NCBI GenBank assembly: GCA_030141605.1
Contig: JAQGDQ010000033.1
Span: 186,001 to 250,000, forward strand
Origin: Tubiluchus corallicola
Lineage: Eukaryota; Priapulida; Priapulimorpha; Priapulimorphida; Tubiluchidae
Length of the DNA stretch: 64,000 nucleotides
Direction of reading: 5' to 3'
Part shown: piece after piece, positions 37,201 to 48,899 of the stretch
Numbering within the stretch: the first letter of the stretch is position 1
Layout of the letters: every line of letters starts with the position of its first letter
Position numbers and translations under genes: made by a program
The notes under the pieces: generated by a model
Databases searched by the model: none
Seen by the model: only the letters and a program-made list of their open reading frames with translations
What the model was told of the DNA's origin: nothing

Positions 37201-40200
37201 CGTAAGGAAAGTGGAAGTTCAGACATTCGAAGAAAATATTTCCAAGCTAGATAAAGTAGAAAAATTAAAAGATACAGCATTTTCTATGCAGGGGTAAGTG
37301 ACTAAGTGCTGTGTTCCTGGAAAAGTTGGCTGGTTTCACATACGAAATGGTTACAATTTTTTTTGGAAAGTATGAGTTTTACATATAAGTACTTTGATTG
37401 GCCCTTTGTGGTACAATTCTCATACAAAAAAATCATTTACATTTTTGGTTGCGATTATGAATGAACGATCTGAATAAATAAATATCTCAAATTCTGTTTC
37501 TTTTTTGTACAATTTATATACTGATTGTAATCAATATCCATGTGACAAAAAATTCTTTTCGTGTGAAGCAGTTTATCTTACCCTGTTCGATATTAGGTTC
37601 GCCAAAACTTAAAAAGGGTTGTAAATTGTAGTGAACTCACAACCATGTGCATGCTATCAGCACAAATGAAATTAAAATCCTAGTCTACAAAATCTTATAG
37701 AATAATTAAACCAGTCTTTTGCACCAGAAGATACAGTGCAAAAATTCCATATTCCAAAAGTCCTTTTCAATACAGTTGGAAGTTGAAGCTTATCTGCTGT
37801 CAGATGAACTGCTTTTAGGTTTTAATACCTTTATTGCATAATCCAGGCAAACATCTAACAGAAATTTCGTCATAGCCACAAAAGAAGATGGATGTTTTGT
37901 TTCGGGGAAGAGTTTTGCATTTGTAGTATCACAAGCACCTACCGGTCATACATGTGAATGGGAACAACCTTATAATTCTGCATATCCAAGTTTCCACCTT
38001 TTGGCAGCTATTGAAGATGAACAAGAAGCTGGTAATATGAATGGTAGTGCAAGTAAGTAAAACTAAAACTTTATTTGTTGTTCATTACAGCATGTTCTGT
38101 TCAATGATGAACTAATTACATGTTAACAACATTCTATACTGTCAACAAATTATTTGCATTATTTTTACCAACTATTTATACATTTTTCTAATACAGAAAA
38201 GCAAAATAAGAAGTATTTAAAAATAATATGTAATCATCACCTGAAGTTACTTTTTCATCAAGAAATAATTTGTAAAGTTAGATTGAGCATATAATGTACA
38301 AAAAATTATTTGCACATTGATATACACAGGTTTTAAGCTGAATGTGTTATTATCTTTGTCACTATCAGACAAAAATTGAGTTGTTGCCTTCCAAGTGCAA
38401 CTATAAAAAGTAAAGAGAAGTCGTAGGCTGTAAGATTCACATGTAAATATGTCTTAATTAAATAAAAGAAATGAACCATTAATAATTGTTGTTACAACAC
38501 AAAATTTGCACAATAGGCATATGAAAGTTTTTACTATCAGAAGTGTTTATAACAATGAAAAGGAATGGATAAAAAGCGACAAAATCAAGAGACAGCATTT
38601 AATTTCGAGTGAAGAACATCTATTTTAATATCTAATACTGCCACTATTTGCAGCTTTATGGGATATAATGTTGACAAAGTACAAATCACATTAGTTTCTT
38701 AATGGGAATAGTGTCATGTTAAACTCATTTCTTGAAAAACTTTGTTGACTTTTTTATTTCTGGCAATAAAAAGTGAAAAGAACTCTAAAAAACTGATTAA
38801 ATAAAAGTAATATAAGGATTAAATGGCAAATAAGTTGATACCTACTTGTAATAACTTTTAAGGGCTATCATTTCCTAACACAGGGCTATCATTTCCTAAC
38901 ACCCTGCAAATGCTAAACAGTTGATTTCTTTGCAGCTAACTATTTACAAGGGTATCTCCTGGAAATTTCTGCAAGACGACAATTAGGTAAGAAACTAAAC
39001 TATGTATTTTACAAGGCACCAGCTTAAATATCTTAAAAATTACAAAGCTTACTATCAAGGTCAAGGAAGACTTTTTAGCTCAGCAACTAGAATCATTATT
39101 TTAATAATTTGAAACAGAATGCACGGCCTGCGTAATGAATAAAGTCAATAATTCTTGCAAAAAGCAAGTTGAATCTACGCAAATCTCTTGCCACAAAAAA
39201 CATAATAGATGAAAGAGTGTAGCACAGAAAGTAAACAATTTGTATTACCTGTCCTATAACTAGTAGTCCAAATTATCATTAAACCATTTGGCACCTGTTA
39301 GACAACAAAAAATGAATGTCAAATAATTTATTAATCATTTAATGATAATCATATATGACCAAGGCCCTTACTTATAGATGTTTTGTTTTGACAGTTAGAG
39401 CAACAACAGACATTCTTGAGATAATGCCAATAACGGACATTACAGCAAAATACCACAACAGATTTTTGGCGCAGGTTACAGGTAAAGAGACAATTCTATA
39501 TGGCACAGATGCAAAACAGATTAAGTGGAGTACTTCTACTGCATACTTTCCAGAGAACAAACTTATTGAACCAAAAGGCTTATATGAACAGTATATTCAG
39601 TTTGACTTGTGGACACTAACAGAGGTAAGTGTGCAAATAATATAAGCATCTTTTGCCAAGTGTGTAAAAATTGTAGTTTACAAACAACAGTTGAAATACA
39701 AAATACAAAAAAATCTTCAAAAAACACTGATAAACTTTAAACTAATAAATGAAAAGATTGTATATCCTCTTTTTACTGCCATGCCAGCTTTAGTCAGTAT
39801 TCCGTAATCGAAGTGCAGTTTGCTACTGCAGTACGTCTATAAACATAAATGTGTTTTAAATGCAAAATATTTTTCGGTGCTTTGCAATTTAATAGAAATG
39901 CATTGAAAAATTACACTAATTATTAATAATGATCCTTGCCACATTTACAGTGCAAATAAAAATAACTCACATCAATTATCACTTTCTATCAATACTATTT
40001 GCTGCCTGGCATGACCAATTGTTGATTTGACAACACGCTAACTAATTACATATAATAATAATTTCAACTGATACTATTATAAACTTGCTGTTGCTGAGAT
40101 TTTCAAGTAGCACTATCGTAGTTTAAATGATTCATGTTGCTACTTAAGGTGCTTCCAAATACTCTTTTCTATAAAACAGAAAAGTGGAAATAATAATTGA

Positions 40201-43200
40201 TGCATATGTCACTCGCACAAACTTTACAGGAAGGCCAAACCACTTTTTCCAAAAATCTCATTTTTACATTCTGGTTAATCTGGTCTCTGGTTGGACAATA
40301 CTGGCATTCTCAGTTAATTGTTACACTGAATTTCAGGGCTGATTAAAAACACTAGGCCTCTTTCTGTTTTATGTCAGACAAATATTTTACAAAAGTATCA
40401 ATACATTAAATTCAGTATCACTAACATCATGTTACCAGAAATTTTCCTACAAAATAGAATACGTTTTTAAGCTCCTGCCAAGTTTAACACATATGGCTAT
40501 AAATTTGAACATGAACTATAATTCTTTGTAATTTTACAATTATTCTAGATAGTTGGGTTTTCAAGCAGAGGTTTTGCTGGACATTGGACAACTCATTACC
40601 TTGTGAAATTCTTCACTCCAGATGGATACTTCAAAATGGTAAGAAAAAAAGCATTGTGAAATATATCAATCAAACGCATTATCACTCTGTTAAAACTTGT
40701 AACAATACTGCAAATGCTACAACTTAGACTGTCTATCTAGCTTAACCTGTGCACTTCACATCAGCTCAGCTTAACAATGTTTGACATTAAATAATACAGT
40801 AGAACATTAAAGCGTTCATGCCAGAGATATTGCTGCAAGTAAAATAATCTTTGATACAGTAATATTGAAAAATTAGACATTGTAGACTGTAGTTGTGAGA
40901 CAAAACTAAGAGACAGTAACAATGCCAGGTATGATAGTGTGCACTATGAGGCAAATTGACAAGACAGTATTACACATAATACAGGATTGTTAAAACATTC
41001 CTACACATTACAGCTGCAAAGTTTCACAGGGCTGAATGAACTACTGCTTTCCACACACTCTCCAACTCGCAACAGCAGGACTCACCTAATGCTTTACCTT
41101 ATGGAAAGACTAAAGCCTATAACATTAGCAAAGATAACACTCTAAGCACAGGCACCGAACAGGTAGAGGAATAAATCTAGCTAAGAAACTAAATAGCTGT
41201 GCGCAGTATGACAGACAGGGTTTTGAGAAAAGATCTTCATTAGAAATCATATTGGCTGCAATTTACAATATCTTTAAATCTGCCTTTAGGAATTATCAAG
41301 CAACACAGATGACACCAATGAAAAAATACGCTATTTCACTCCAGTAGTAGCAAAGAAGCTGAGAATAACACCACTTGCAGCCATTAACAACCCTAATTTA
41401 TATCCACTACTGAGCATGAAGATTCACAGAGGCTCTGGTATGTATCAGCAAACATTGAGCTTTTAAATTGAAAAAATAAAATTAGTTGTTAATTTTTCAT
41501 TGCCGCATTAGCTCAAAAACATGCTCCCAAAGTAATACTTCCATTCCATTCCACTAATTAGCAATGAAAAAACAGTCCAAAAGCAATAAGTGATATGTCA
41601 TACACTGGAAATGTAAGAAAATGTATGACGTCAAAGACAAATGTCACTCTTGATTTGAATGCCAAGTGTTTTAAATACAAATCATTAAGGCAATTTACAT
41701 TGATAAAGCCGTATAAGTGAAACGTGTTGTAAAATTATCAGCTTTGATTCTGAATAAATTTTTTTTTTGTTAAAAACGATTTCGAATAATATCATTACCG
41801 GATTCATGTGTGTGTTTTCTAATACGTGTACTGAAGCGCGTTTTCTTACTGAAAAGTCTATTTCAAAAACTTGTATGTATAGTAAATGAGTTGTGAAAAC
41901 TAGCAGCCAACTTCCCACATTAAATTTCAGAACCATAGTTATTATTGTGCCAATAAAAGAATATAAAAAAGTAACGATCATACCTGAAGCAGAAGGCAAG
42001 CATAAAAGGACATGACGATTTTCGACTATTTCAAAACAACAAATTTAATGAACTACTTTCAATAGTCACAGCATAAAATTATTAAAAACTTTGTTGCTGT
42101 ACCTATAGAGGGTGTATCTGGTCGTATTCGCACTCCAGCCATCTGTGCAGGTGATCCACTTGACTTGAAGTGTCCGGAGGGCAGTGTACTTATTAACATT
42201 CAAATAATCACTACAAAAGACACAAAGGGGGCTATGTGTCCAAAACAAACTAGAAAAAGAAGGGATGTGGAATCATCACCAGAAGAATCAGAAAACAACT
42301 ACAACGGGTGGCGAAGCTGTGAAATTGAAAAACTTCCAATGCTACTAGAAGATCACCTTTCAGACACTTGTAATGGTAGGAAACAAGTACTACATTTTTT
42401 AATAAAGAATGCCTTAAACGTATACAAAACACATTTTAAATATTTAGACAAAGAAGGCTGATATTACATAAAAGGAGGATGCACTAGAAAATATTTTGAC
42501 TGAACACAAACAATTGTTCCTCAAGACAAACAAACACAGCAGACAACACAGCTATTACAGATAACGTAATGCTGGTGGTTTAATCTTGTGAAAAAAATCT
42601 AGTTTCTTTTCAGAGACAGTTTGTGTTTCACAGATAATTTTGCAAAATCGGCATATTATTAATATAATGTATCAAAAACCAACTAAATGCAAGCATCAGT
42701 CATTTGTACATGAAAACAAAAGTATAACAGTGTATAAATTTCTCCACTTAAAAGCAAATTATTTAAAAAGGTTAGCTGTTCATATACTTACCCGGGCCGT
42801 ACAAGACACGTATGGTTCACAGATAATGAGTAAATCCTATTTTTCGTAGATGTCCATGATTGTAGCATTACTGCATCAGGAATATCTGAGTTTGAAAAAA
42901 ACACATTTTGTTACAATGGAGGATTTTATCACCGCGCTTATTACACATGTGAACTGAAAGGTGTGTATCATTATTATTTTCAATGTCGAAATGAACACCA
43001 TTAGTCTAAACATATTTTCAACTACCTCTGATGGTAATGAAGTATATTTTATGCATTTTTCAATTCAGATCAAAGTGAATGGACCTTGTGGGGATCGTGG
43101 AGTCCATGTAACGTAGAATGTGGAACAGGATACAGTTTCCGAACTAAATACTGTATTGACGAAAATAAAGACAGCAGTTCTTGTTTAGAAGAAGGAGTGC

Positions 43201-46200
43201 ATAAGCAAGAATTAAAAACATGCAGTGGAAATGCATGCACAGGTAAAGCAATGAACAAACCACTAAATGTCTTCAAGGGTCTGACACAGAAGCAATGAAT
43301 TTTGCTTATAAAATTACATTATAATGATAAACCACAAAGCAATGCAAAATCCTGTCTGAACTATATGCAAGTTCCGGAAATTTGCATAACAATATACCAA
43401 CACATGGTGCAACCCTGTTTTGCCACCAAATTCTGTAAATTATTAAAAGCTGAAGTTGTTTTACCAATTGGTTCATATTTTCTCGTGCCTTGATTGTCAT
43501 TAAACCTAGCTGATTAAGAAATAACTAGTATCCCTGTGAAATTAAACTAGAAAGCTCATATAACTTATGAATAATTGGTGTAGTTGGGCAGGTGCAGATA
43601 GGCTGTACATTTGATAGCAATACCATGTGCAAGTTTTACCAAGACAAGGATGACCAGATTAATTGGATCACAAACAAAGTTTCAGGTGAGCAAGTTTTAT
43701 AATGTACATTGATTATTTCTAAACTTTCTAATTTCTATTGCTGTTTTTTCCTATTTCTAGTTTTACCATGAAACAAGAAAATACAACCAAAAATTCTACA
43801 TCAACTATGTAGCCTAAGGTTGTATACCATGCAGCCAAATAAAATGTTGTACTGTATTTAAGAATACTGTGAACCTAAGAATAAATAGTTCAAAGTTTGG
43901 AAAGTTTAATTCATGTTAATTTGGAAACTTAAAGAGCTAGACGCACAAAATACACAAAAGTAGGCACCTGTGGTAGGAGGCGGTTTCAATACAGTTGGAA
44001 GTTTCAATACAGTAGGCACCTGTGACAGGGAGCTTAAAAATGGTGTGGTAAACAGTGACCTCTGTCAACTTGGCACCATCCCTAACAATTTAGTCATACT
44101 AATAATCCACCGTAGTTAAGTGTAAACAAGGTGTCATGGCATTACGCTAGTGTATTTGGATTTGAATTCATTCAGTCTTGTTTTTGTTACACTTACAAAA
44201 ATGCATTCTTACAACCATTGTCATCTATTGAGTACTTTTTAACAATTTCCGATTACTAGGCCTATAATTGTTTTACGAGTCCAAATTTCAAAATCTCAGT
44301 AGTACTAACAATATAAGAAATTTAAAGAACGAAACATATATTGCTACCCAGTGCAAACATTAATTTTATTACTCATTATGATAATGATCACAAAAGTACT
44401 GATATAGCACGACCTAGTCATTTAGTGAAATATATGGTTGCTGAGCGTTGTTGCTTGAGACCATGCAGTTTCATACATGTATGTGCAACAATAAAAAAAG
44501 CATAAATGTCCAATATTTTTTCAGGTGAATCATCAGACACTCTCTATTTAACAAGTGCTATAGTAAGAGACGACTCACGAGCCAGGCTGTGGCTTGGGAA
44601 GGTCCATATGGTTCAAGAAGGAAGACAAGAAACAAAATGTCTTACATTCAAGTAAGAAATTTTTACAAGTGATGCTGCTCAGATGTCTACCCCCAAAAGT
44701 ATAAGAATCAGCCTCACTGGAACATTCAATAACAACTGTTTAAAGCTAAAATAACTCTTCTTTCTTTTGTTCAGTAGCAGATGCAGTGAAATTATTACAT
44801 CGCGTGCATCTGCAATGGTAACGACATTATGAGCACTAGATCCACTCCTTACAAGGCATAGAACTCAAAACGTTAACACAGTCAATCAACACTTGCCACT
44901 GTGACACTTACCATGTATTCTGTTGACACAAATTTCAGACACATATGCAAGCATAAACACAGTCTAGATTAGACATCAAATGCGACTCCCAGGGACTTTA
45001 AAAGATATGACTGCTAAAACAAAAAATTGACTTGTGCGAGTAATTGCAATGTTGAAATACTTTTCTACAGGTTATTTATATCAACAACAACAACAACAAC
45101 TGCGGGAGAGGTCCGGATCTATGATGCGAGTACAGATCCATTAATGAAAATGCCGATTTGGACATCAAAAAACGAGGTGTGGTATAATTCCTAATCTCAT
45201 ATTTTTGTCTACATACTATCTTATTTTTTTACAACATGGTAGTGTCAAACTCTTAATGTATTTTAAATTTTCTGCACATTTTTCTCAGTATTAATTATTA
45301 ATACTATTTTAATAATTAGGCATCTATTGTTAGGATTACTATGATGACCAGTTCGAACCAGTACCACTAAATGCATGGACTACAGTGAAAGTAGAATTCA
45401 CATACCAAGAATCAATGGAGGTATAATCAATAAGCAAATAACAGTTTCAAGAACATAGTTATCTAATGGTGCTAAATTAAAGAAAATTTCATAAACAGCT
45501 ATCCACTGATAACTCTAGCAAGTCTAAACACATTTATAAAGCAAGATTTGCCTAAATCTTGCAGTTCAAAAGTATAAATAGAACACTTTGGTACAGTAGG
45601 TGCCGCTTAATAGACTCACGGTTATCCTTCACCTACTTAAAATAAGATATTTGTATGTGACCAAAGAGCCTTTCCTACTTTTATTTCATCTTTACTTCCC
45701 TTTTGTGCACTATGTATGCAGAAACAATCATGTTAGGTACCGTTTTGTTTATAAGCAGGTGTGTTTATCGTGCGCTAATACGCTAGCATAGTGGCTTTGC
45801 TTTGAATCTGTTACCCGCTCGCCCACTGTTACTCAAAGAATTTCTGAAAGCTAAACATTTTGTCACTTGCCTAGCGGTTTCCTTTTGATGCTCTCATCGC
45901 GAATCACGCTTTCAGGCTTAATGAGTTAACAGTCAAAGATGCAGGTACAGTAATCAGTCCGTATTCCTTGTGACTTACAAGAGTAAACATCGTACAGCAA
46001 ATAAGAGCAATGTAAGTGAACAGACGATTCAGAACTGTTTTAGTCACGCACAACAGATTTTCGACGTTTTTATAATTACGAGAACTTTGTGGGCCAACTT
46101 TTTTGCGAGAAAATGAAGCAGCCGACTTTGAAGGAATTTTTGTAGTTTTCGCAAATAAACAGAAAAGTCTGTGATTTAGAAAAGTATACATTTTTATATA

Positions 46201-48479
46201 TTGCTAATTCACTTACATAAATTAATATTTTAAAATATTTTTTCTAATTTTTAAGTGCACAAAGGAATTTAGGCATTACTTCGTTTGTAAAATTCATTAA
46301 AAATATTTGCAATGCATAATAAGCTGGTGACTTATACTTCTATACCTGTAATACTACACCCATCGGTTAATTGGGTCAAAACACGTCGGTCCCAAAGTGA
46401 GTATATTAAGCGGCGCCTACTGTATTTGTATTCAATCTAGGTAGTAATAGTATACATATTTAATTACGTTTAATAATAATTAAATATACTTCTATTAAAA
46501 TCTTAAACAATTACACCACTAATGTTAATTTTGTTTAATGCCTGTATCAAATTTATTAAGTGTTGGGTCAAAGTAAAGTAATGAAAACTTAACATAATTT
46601 AATAATATTATCTGCACCGCGATAATTGAAAAAACATGTCACCTGACAGCAATTTATTTAATACTTTGTAAAAGCAATTATAATAAAATGCACACCTTTT
46701 CAATATCCTAAATAACTCAACTAGAACATCAGAACAAACTTACCTCCTGCCCCACAAATACATCCAGTATTATATGATATACCTTTGAATCTTGGAAAAA
46801 TTTTAAAATGAGTAGTAAAATGGTTCTGTTCTTAGGCAGTGCTTGAAGGTTACTACAAAAAAACATCTGATGACTCCGCAAACTACATTTCAATTGACGA
46901 TCTATTCATTTTGAATGGGCTATGTGATCCATCAGGTATATACTGCTTTTTGCAAAGTGCAAAATTATTATTAATTATGTTTAATTCATATGAAATTATT
47001 GCCTTGGAAACTCATAATATCACACGAGTGTACTGCGTGCTATATACTGGAAAGAAAGTTGAAATACGCTCCTTTCCTAAATTCTGCATGTCACTTCTGT
47101 GATTATCTATGATACAATAGCCTTTTTTATTTCAGATACTACAACACAGACTACCACTACTATGGCACCTACATCAAGCTTAACTACACCTACAACAACT
47201 TTGACAACTCACCCGAGCAAAAATACAATTCAAGAGTCAACTAATATGGTGACGACTGCCACACACTTAACAAAACCTATAACAACGCAACCAATCACAC
47301 AGAAGCTTACAAACACAGACCAAGATACTACACCACCAACAACAAAAGCAATATCAACAATAAACACTGTATTTACCAAAGCCCAAACTAGCCAGCCAAC
47401 CACACAGAGGTACACAACTAAGTTACAGCCTACTGCAGAACCAACAACAGAAACAATATCAACCACAAGCACTGAATCTACAACAACCCTAACAGTCCAT
47501 CCAAAAACAGAAAAGTATGCAACCAAGTTACAACCTACTACAGAAGAAACAGCAGAAGCAATGACAACTACAAGCACTGCATATACTAAAACCCAGACTA
47601 GCCAATCAGCCACACAGAAGTACACAACCAAGTTACAACCTACCACAAAAGCAACAACAGAAGCAATGCCAACCACAAGTACTGCCTTTATCACAACCCA
47701 GGCAATTGACACAAATAATGCAGTCACTGAAAAAACAAAAACAACGATCAGTCCAACAGAATCAACCACACAAGAGCAAAAGGCTAAACCTTCTACTAAA
47801 AAAGATTCGACAGAATCAAGTAGTTACTTTACTTTTGCCATCACTTCAACAGCTCCTCTAGACATAAGTATAACTTCACAAGCAGCAGAGACAAGTGAGA
47901 AAGCTGCAACAGCTGCCGACTCTGCAATACGAGATACAAACACAACGCAAACTACACAAGGGCAAATCACCAACAGTCCTCCTGATATTGAAGGGACAAG
48001 CCAAATAACAAGAACAGTTTTTACTGATTTTACTACAAATGCAGGCGTATCATCCACAGCAACTTTACCAACAACAAAAAAATCATATGATGAGCACAGC
48101 AAAGCTTCAACAATAGAAACAATCAAGTCAGGTACCACCTTATCGATTGGAACAACAATCACTACCTACCACATAACAGAAAAAGAGAATGATTCTGAAA
48201 CCATTGAAATAGAAACAGAATCCATAGCACAGGACAACAATTTGCAAACTACTGAACTAACCAAAACAACTAATGAAATTACGACTACAAACGATCTTCT
48301 AACTAGTGAAACGGAAGCAAACATTAACGTGACGATGGATGTTGGCACGAGCAGCAAAGATTCTTCAGTAAGTCAACAACAAATAACAACTGAGGGAAAC
48401 ACAGCAACTGTCGTAAAGAGCAGTGATTTTGGCTCTGCTTGGCAAATGACTCAAACCACAAAAGAAGATAATAGCGAGG
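34211..48479 (+). CDS. Secreted or membrane mosaic protein: discoidin-like, SUEL lectin, TSP1, MAM, mucin
   Basis: Nineteen exons: the ATG at 34211-34213 ends exon 1, then 34832-34904, 35108-35178, 36438-36572, 37103-37293, 37847-38052, 38936-38986, 39395-39624, 40549-40638, 41290-41437, 42109-42375, 42850-42960, 43069-43242, 43584-43685, 44525-44651, 45071-45176, 45334-45420, 46836-46935, 47136-48479. All phases match, giving about 1205 codons. Exon 2 supplies the signal peptide (FCVVLVCAGLFATTNS). Residues about 50-226 form a region I do not recognise. Then F5/8C-like (244-399), SUEL lectin (400-525), TSP1 (526-583), MAM (584-757) and Thr-rich (758-1205). The last exon ends at a strong phase-1 donor (gtaagt at 48480) but also reads on to a stop at 48521-48523, so the product may be secreted, or further exons were missed. 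I see no membrane-spanning exon before 56.4 kb. The role is inferred to be adhesion or recognition at the cell surface. Confidence 0.85.
36438..38986 (+). other. Unrecognised N-terminal extracellular region of the mosaic protein
   Basis: Exons 4-7 encode SGYDIFKLWNNN, LTVYSEAGTVLLKVIFDAWG, KTSWFSEQHV and GHTCEWEQPYN. The sequence looks like a globular beta-rich domain with one late Cys-x-Trp-Glu motif. It recalls uncharacterised domains found beside lectin and discoidin modules in marine invertebrate proteins, but I cannot name a family. For exon 6 two donors are possible (38032 or 38053); the second is the better consensus and both keep phase. Confidence 0.5.
39395..41437 (+). other. F5/8C (discoidin)-like domain
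   Basis: Exons 8-10 together match the coagulation factor 5/8 C-domain pattern: YIQFDLWTLTEIVGFSSRGF (Q.DL.....I.G...RG), WTTHYLVKFFTPDGYFK (W...Y.V..S.DG..W), and AKKLRITPLAAINNP (A..IRI.P......). Family members bind glycans or membrane phospholipids. The domain starts after about residue 244 and ends at a phase-1 intron. The terminal Cys of classical members is not seen, which lowers certainty. Confidence 0.7.
42109..42960 (+). other. SUEL/rhamnose-binding-lectin-type domain with an internal basic cluster
   Basis: Exon 42109-42375 begins ICAGDPLDLKCPEGSVLINI, the C.G..L.L.CP.G.VI.I opening of SUEL/Gal_Lectin domains. The second exon ends FYHRAYYTCEL, like the closing L.V.Y.C strand. Between them lies TRKRRDVESS (42249-42278), a run fitting the furin consensus R-x-K/R-R. 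The usual A.YGR sugar-contact motif is not obvious (IITTKDT in its place), so sugar binding is uncertain. Both bordering introns are phase 1. Confidence 0.75.
43069..43242 (+). other. Thrombospondin type 1 repeat
   Basis: A single exon encodes WTLWGSWSPCNVECGTGYSF followed by RTKYC and a CxGxxC-type ending (CSGNAC). The W..W..W ladder, C..C pair and Arg strand of a canonical TSP1 repeat are complete. It is bounded by phase-1 introns on both sides, so it is a clean shufflable module. Confidence 0.95.
43584..46935 (+). other. MAM domain spread over five exons
   Basis: It starts IGCTFDSNTMCKFYQDKDDQ, then INW, the C.FE...C...QD..DD..W signature of MAM domains. It continues through ARLWLGK, VRIYDAS, AWTTVKVEFTYQ and closes SIDDLFILNGLC. 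MAM domains mediate adhesion in receptor phosphatases, meprins and similar proteins. The pogo-type element at 45594-46422 sits in its last internal intron without breaking the frame. A (CAA/ACA)n run at about 45085-45103 encodes consecutive Thr residues inside the domain. Confidence 0.88.
45594..46422 (+). mobile_element. pogo/Tigger-type DNA transposon remnant, second copy, inverted relative to the first
   Basis: It has the same terminal repeats (CAGTAGG[T/C]GCCGCTTAA at both ends), TA on both sides (45592-45593, 46423-46424) and 829 bp between. Its reverse complement matches the left half of 21235-22234 over several hundred bases. The + strand retains transposase C-terminal traces: NVSEQTIQNCFSHA (about 46008-46051), fitting the TI.NCF.KAGF stretch of Tigger transposases, and MKQPTLKEFL plus stop (46113-46145). 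These two are in different frames, so the copy is dead. Confidence 0.85.
47136..48479 (+). other. Thr-rich mucin-like region of the mosaic protein
   Basis: One 1344-nt exon encodes about 448 residues dominated by Thr, Ser, Lys, Gln, Pro and Ala. Within 47378-47698 a 35-residue (105-bp) unit is repeated three times in tandem, each copy containing an (R/K)Y(T/A)TKLQPT core. Downstream the repeats give way to a non-repetitive Ser/Thr/Glu-rich stretch. It is expected to be heavily O-glycosylated and extended. Confidence 0.93.
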
Positions 48480-48756
48480 GTAAGTATTTCAAGGTAACAA
48501 CAACCTGCAGTATACTACATTAAAAGGTAATAAAAGTAATTCTAGTTTAATGCCCATCTAAGCAACAGTTTGCAGGAAAATTGTTAAAGGTAATATGCCA
48601 ATTTTATCTAATGCATTTCCAATTTAAAGTTGTGTGCCAAGAATTTAAAATTGATGACTGATTGATTGAATTGCCCGAGATTTTCAATTTTGGCAATAGT
48701 ACAAATCTAAGTTAAACACAACTCAACTAGTACAAAGGTAAGTATTATTTAACGCA

Positions 48757-48899
48757 CGAGTCAATTGTGCGGAGTCATATGAGTCAATTACCGATAATTT
48801 TTAAAGTATATTTGAATAGAAGCGGCTCGCTCCAGGCATTTTTGAGTCAATTAAGCGATTGAGTCAATTAACCGTGAGTCTATTAAGCGCCGCCTACTG
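48757..48899 (-). mobile_element. pogo/Tigger-type element fragment, one end only
   Basis: About 140 bp match the right end of the 21235-22234 element (gaatagaagcggctc, accgtgagtctattaagcg, then CGCCTACTG followed by TA). The other terminus is missing. It lies 280 bp past the last mosaic-gene exon. Confidence 0.8.

Noticed and set aside
47230-48357. Val-rich open frames on the - strand opposite the mosaic gene's mucin exon
   Set aside because: Antisense shadow of low-complexity coding sequence; no independent splice or start evidence.
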